A stretch of 64,000 nucleotides of DNA from Neorhodopirellula lusitana. Lineage in GTDB: Bacteria; Planctomycetota; Planctomycetia; Pirellulales; Pirellulaceae. Numbering within the stretch: position 1 is the first letter of the stretch; each line of letters starts with the position of its first letter. The DNA lies in contig NZ_FXUG01000016.1 of the NCBI RefSeq assembly GCF_900182915.1, forward strand, positions 62,001 through 126,000, in the 5' to 3' direction. This document shows, one piece after another, positions 60,804-64,000 of this stretch. Under the pieces are notes generated by a model. That model searched no databases and was not told the DNA's origin. It saw nothing but the letters and a program-made list of their open reading frames with translations. Position numbers and translations under genes: made by a program.

Positions 60804-63074
60804 CTAGGCAGTCGCAACCTGCGAATTACGTGGTGTCAGGAAATCGATGTGCCCGGTTTTCACGTCGTAAATCGCACCGACGACCTTCACCTGGCCGCTT
60901 GCGACAGCCTTGGCGATCACGTCGCTGCGTTCGGTGATCAGCGAAACGGTGTGCAGCACATTCCGACGTGCGACTTCGTCCACCATTTTTTCGAACTCCT
61001 CGGCCGACTCGTTGTCGGAGTTCGGGTGATCGTGGCCCACGCTCGGCGCGATCTCATCGACGATCGATTGCAGGTGTTGGCACCCGGTCGCCGATTCCGC
61101 GTTCTGGCCATTGGAAATCAGTTGGACGGATGAGGTGACGGCACCACACCGGGTGTGCCCCAGAACCATAACCAGCTTGACGCCGGCCACGGCAACGGCG
61201 TACTCGATGCTGCCTAGCGACTTCGTGCCGACCACGTTTCCGGCCACACGGACGCTGAAGATGTCGCCCACGCCCAGGTCAAAGACCAGTTCCGTTGGCA
61301 CTCGCGAATCGATGCAGCTCAAGATTGCGGCCAGCGGGTTTTGGCCCGCAGCGGTCGCGTTGACCTGACGTCCAAGGTCACGGTTCAGACGCGTGCCTTT
61401 GACGAAACGCGCGTTGCCATCCTGGAGAAGGTCGATGACCTGATCCGCCGTGATCTGTTCTTGCAGTTCGCGGGTGGTGTAGTCCGCAAACTGAATCACA
61501 TCGTTCAGTTCGTACTTCGTCCGGAATCCAACTAGGTTGACCAACACGTTCCGTTTGGGAGCGATGTTGTCGGTGAAGTCGCGAATCAAACTCAAGACGT
61601 CTGGATCGATGTAGTCCGACTCGGTTGCGTCGATCACCAGTCGCGTGCCTTCACCAGCTTCGTTGAGCGTGCGTTCGACAGCCGCGCGATTCAGAAAACT
61701 GACCTGGTTCGCCAATTCAATGTGCGTGATGTCGCCGGCCAGGCGGCGCTCGATCACACGGCGAATGGGGCGTCGCAGGTTGCTGTTGAGAATAAACAGA
61801 ATCGCGACCCCAAGCCCAATCAGAATACCAACCAACAGGTCGGTCATCACGATCGCAACGACCGTCACGATGAACGGGATGAACTGGTAACGGCCCTCTT
61901 TCCACATCTGTTTGAAGAGGGTGGGGCTGGCAAGTTTGAAGCCCGTTACCAACAAGATTGCGGCCAATGCGGACAGCGGAATCATGTTCATTAATTTCGG
62001 TAGCAACGCCACCGCAATCAGCAACAGCACACCGTGGAACATTGCCGATAGCTTGGTCTTGTTGCCGGCGTTCACGTTGACACTACCGCGAACAATCACG
62101 GATGTCACGGGCAGACCACCAATCATCCCACAAACCAGGTTCCCGCAACCTTGTGCGATCAGTTCGCGACTGGGCGGCGAGTTGCGTTTTTCAGGATCGA
62201 TCTTGTCAACCGCTTCCAGGTTAAGCAGCGTTTCAAGCGAAGCGACCACCGCGATCGTGATCGCGGCCAAGTAAACGGCCGGATTGACTAGTTGCTTGAA
62301 GTCGGGAAGTCGTAAGAACCCAATGAACTCCGACGCACTTTCGGCAATCGGTATCTGGACAAGGTGGCTGCCCTCGACGGTCCAATCCCCGCCCATCTTT
62401 TGGAACAGGAAACTCAAACCCGTGCCGGCGATCACGACCAACAAGGGGGCTGGAACGAGAGACTTCTTCAACGCTGGAATGCGATCCCAAAGCAACAGGA
62501 TCGCAATCGAAATCAGTCCGATGACCATCGCGCCTTGATGGATGTCACCGGCGAATGTTGTGAACAATTCCGTGAACGTGTTTTCATTGTCAGGTTGATT
62601 GAACGACATCTCGCCTTCCGGGTCGGCATCGTGGCCGACGACGTGAGGGATTTGTTTCAGAATCAGGATCACACCGATCGCGACCAGCAAGCCTTTGATG
62701 ACGCTGGACGGGAAGAACGCCGATAACGCTCCTCCCTTGGCGACGCCAAAACCGATCTGAATCAGACCGGCGATGGTGACCGCTAAAAGGAACGCTTCAA
62801 AAGAGCCAAGCAGCGCGATTTGAGCGGCGACGATTGCAGTCAAACCCGCTGCCGGTCCGCTGACGCTGGTTTGGGAACCACTGAAAGCGGCCACGATGAT
62901 GCCGCCGACGATGCCGGAAAGCAGTCCTGAAAACAGATCCGCGCCGGATGCCAGGGCGATGCCCAGACAAAGTGGTAACGCGACGAGGAAGACAACAAGA
63001 CCTGCGACAAGGTCTTTGACAATCGTTGACGGAGAAAAGAGAGGAGTTGGTGTGGTTGTTGGTTGTGGAAGCAT
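60804..63074 (-). CDS. SulP anion transporter fused to STAS and beta-carbonic anhydrase
   Basis: 756 residues from ATG 63074 (the frame is open to 63134). About 10-12 helices form the SulP transporter: LVAGLVVFLVALPLCLGIALA, SQTSVSGPAAGLTAIVAAQI, CGMIGGLPVTSVIVRGSVNV. Then comes a STAS-like domain (EGTRLVIDATESDYIDPDVLSL) and a beta-carbonic anhydrase: CIDSRVP at 587 (Cys and Asp), HTRCGAV with His 640 and Cys 643 as zinc ligands. The transporter would carry bicarbonate or sulfate, and the fused anhydrase would interconvert CO2 and HCO3- at the inner face. Such fusions are known in other bacteria. No carboxysome or carbon-fixation genes are nearby. Confidence 0.92.
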   Translation of the reverse strand: MLPQPTTTPTPLFSPSTIVKDLVAGLVVFLVALPLCLGIALASGADLFSGLLSGIVGGIIVAAFSGSQTSVSGPAAGLTAIVAAQIALLGSFEAFLLAVTIAGLIQIGFGVAKGGALSAFFPSSVIKGLLVAIGVILILKQIPHVVGHDADPEGEMSFNQPDNENTFTELFTTFAGDIHQGAMVIGLISIAILLLWDRIPALKKSLVPAPLLVVIAGTGLSFLFQKMGGDWTVEGSHLVQIPIAESASEFIGFLRLPDFKQLVNPAVYLAAITIAVVASLETLLNLEAVDKIDPEKRNSPPSRELIAQGCGNLVCGMIGGLPVTSVIVRGSVNVNAGNKTKLSAMFHGVLLLIAVALLPKLMNMIPLSALAAILLVTGFKLASPTLFKQMWKEGRYQFIPFIVTVVAIVMTDLLVGILIGLGVAILFILNSNLRRPIRRVIERRLAGDITHIELANQVSFLNRAAVERTLNEAGEGTRLVIDATESDYIDPDVLSLIRDFTDNIAPKRNVLVNLVGFRTKYELNDVIQFADYTTRELQEQITADQVIDLLQDGNARFVKGTRLNRDLGRQVNATAAGQNPLAAILSCIDSRVPTELVFDLGVGDIFSVRVAGNVVGTKSLGSIEYAVAVAGVKLVMVLGHTRCGAVTSSVQLISNGQNAESATGCQHLQSIVDEIAPSVGHDHPNSDNESAEEFEKMVDEVARRNVLHTVSLITERSDVIAKAVASGQVKVVGAIYDVKTGHIDFLTPRNSQVATA

Positions 63075-63134
63075 CAGCGTGCACCCTTTTGTGGGGAAAT
63101 AGTCTTCGGATGTTTGGGCACAACACGAACCCAT

Positions 63135-63333
63135 CGGTATCGCAACGTTCGCGATTGGCGAAGTGCGACTTTGATCAGTTCAGCGGTTCTTGATAAACAG
63201 CCAGGGGCTGGGTCACTACCGAATCGGTTCCAGGATGCCGCCCGAATTGAGACGGACTTTTCCTAGTGATTCGATTGTTGAAATCGCATGAAGTTTGGGG
63301 TCGGATTGCAAGTTGACGGAGGACCGTCGACGG
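63135..63333. other. Intergenic region
   Basis: Between the SulP gene start and the small secreted-protein gene end. No feature was recognised. Confidence 0.35.
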
Positions 63334-63651
63334 TTAACACCGAATAGGGGCAAGGCAATCGTTCGTGAAACGATGACCGACAATGGCACGAAGATGGCCA
63401 TCGCGACGTTGGGGCAGACGGCGGTCGTGCTTGCTCGCGAAGACTTTCGCGGATGATCCCCGATCGCAACGGGCCGGAGCACGTCGGTGGGAAGAGCAGG
63501 CGACGCGCTCTTTGACTTCTTCCGACTGGGTTTGGACCTCGTTTTCAACGATTCCCCGGCACATCGACGCCGTAATCCCAAAGCTGGGTAGCGCAAAAAG
63601 CACCAGCAAGGCGAAGGGCATCACGCTATTGAGGCGTTTGGCGGATGTCAT
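63334..63651 (-). CDS. Small secreted protein, unknown
   Basis: 105 residues from ATG 63651. MTSAKRLNSVMPFALLVLFA is a signal peptide with cleavage near ITA. The mature part is short and basic, with Cys at CRGIVEN and ACSS, and C-terminal ARCDRG and NDCLAP. Four or five Cys could form disulfides. A frame on the same strand (63216-63596) overlaps it but has no start or signal. Codon use looks coding. No family was recognised. Confidence 0.5.
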   Translation of the reverse strand: MTSAKRLNSVMPFALLVLFALPSFGITASMCRGIVENEVQTQSEEVKERVACSSHRRAPARCDRGSSAKVFASKHDRRLPQRRDGHLRAIVGHRFTNDCLAPIRC

Positions 63652-63847
63652 TAACGGGAACAAAGTTGGTGAAAATGAGGGAGATCAGCGTTTCCGGAAA
63701 TGAAAGCGAGTCTCAGCTTATACGGAATCGTAATCGAGTCGGGATTGTAGCGGGGCGGTCGTGCGTGACAATAGAGATCTAAGCGGCGGGTCAGGGCAAA
63801 TAGGGCGTGAGGAAAAGGAGGCCGTTGTTCGCTTCAGTGGAAGTGAA

Positions 63848-64000
63848 TCAGCTTGCCGGCGAAGCAAACTTGAGTCCCAAAATCCCCGCCACAATCAGTC
63901 CAATGCAGAGGATTCGGACGACATCGCGAGGTTCGTCAAACAGGAAGATTCCGCAGATTGCGGTTCCCACGGCTCCAATTCCGGTCCACACCGCGTAGCC
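63848..64000 (-). CDS. SMR-family transporter (SugE/EmrE-like), N-terminus outside window
   Basis: Only the last 50 residues are visible: [20 protein letters not shown], then a loop (FDEPRDVVR) and the last helix ([18 protein letters not shown]). This is the end of a four-helix small multidrug resistance protein, in particular of the SugE type ([11 protein letters not shown]). They export quaternary ammonium or guanidinium cations. Substrate cannot be decided without the N-terminal half. Confidence 0.88.
   Translation of the reverse strand, partial: GYAVWTGIGAVGTAICGIFLFDEPRDVVRILCIGLIVAGILGLKFASPAS

Noticed and set aside
63216-63596. Alternative minus-strand frame overlapping the small secreted protein gene
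   Set aside because: No signal or start; the 63651 frame has a signal peptide and better codon use.

Overview
The window looks like chromosomal DNA from a marine planctomycete of the Pirellulaceae, probably Rhodopirellula or a close relative. The reasons are four DUF1559 pseudopilin-like proteins, a very large cytochrome c / HEAT-repeat / propeller dehydrogenase-like protein, two ECF sigma factor + Ser/Thr kinase pairs, a sulfatase next to many secreted glycoside hydrolases without SusC/SusD, moderate GC, wide intergenic gaps, and short tandem repeats in several gaps. No rRNA, tRNA, IS element, prophage or CRISPR array was recognised. The taxonomic call is inference from gene content.

Left part (1-12.6 kb): a FAD-dependent amine-oxidase-like protein (truncated by the window edge) overlaps a GT2 glycosyltransferase. 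Then come a dGTPase-family HD hydrolase, a zinc-ribbon membrane protein, an RpoD-type sigma factor with a clear terminator, a MATE transporter, NusB, and an ECF sigma factor whose stop overlaps the start of a membrane Ser/Thr kinase (ATGA).

Centre-left (13-33.5 kb): a block of same-strand genes reads as a secreted glycan-degradation locus. It has a small lipoprotein, a DUF1559 protein, GH29 alpha-L-fucosidase, M60 metallopeptidase, LacZ-type GH2, sulfatase, GH128-like hydrolase, a GH43/GH117-like propeller, a second GH2 with C-terminal carbohydrate-binding modules, an esterase, a second DUF1559 protein with another small lipoprotein, a second esterase and an apiosidase-like (DUF4038) protein. 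Two overlapping or abutting junctions suggest translational coupling. M60 peptidase, fucosidase, beta-galactosidases and sulfatase together suggest a sulfated, fucosylated glycoprotein or algal glycan as substrate (inference).

Centre-right (33.8-48 kb): a minus-strand run of DUF1559, DUF4198 and a PQQ-type propeller. It is followed by a Cys-rich membrane protein, an unknown protein, an S10 carboxypeptidase-like protein, threonine dehydratase (ilvA), a Gly/Pro-rich secreted protein and the 1151-residue PVC-type heme protein.

Right part (48-64 kb): small unknown membrane or secreted proteins, a fourth DUF1559 protein, an EF-hand RGG-rich protein, an intradiol dioxygenase, a prenyltransferase/squalene-oxidase-repeat protein, a membrane protein, a second ECF sigma + Ser/Thr kinase pair, a SulP transporter fused to a beta-carbonic anhydrase, a small secreted protein and the end of an SMR-type transporter.

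Starts were moved from the longest reading frame where a signal peptide, domain boundary, ribosome-binding site or overlap supported a downstream codon; each case is stated.
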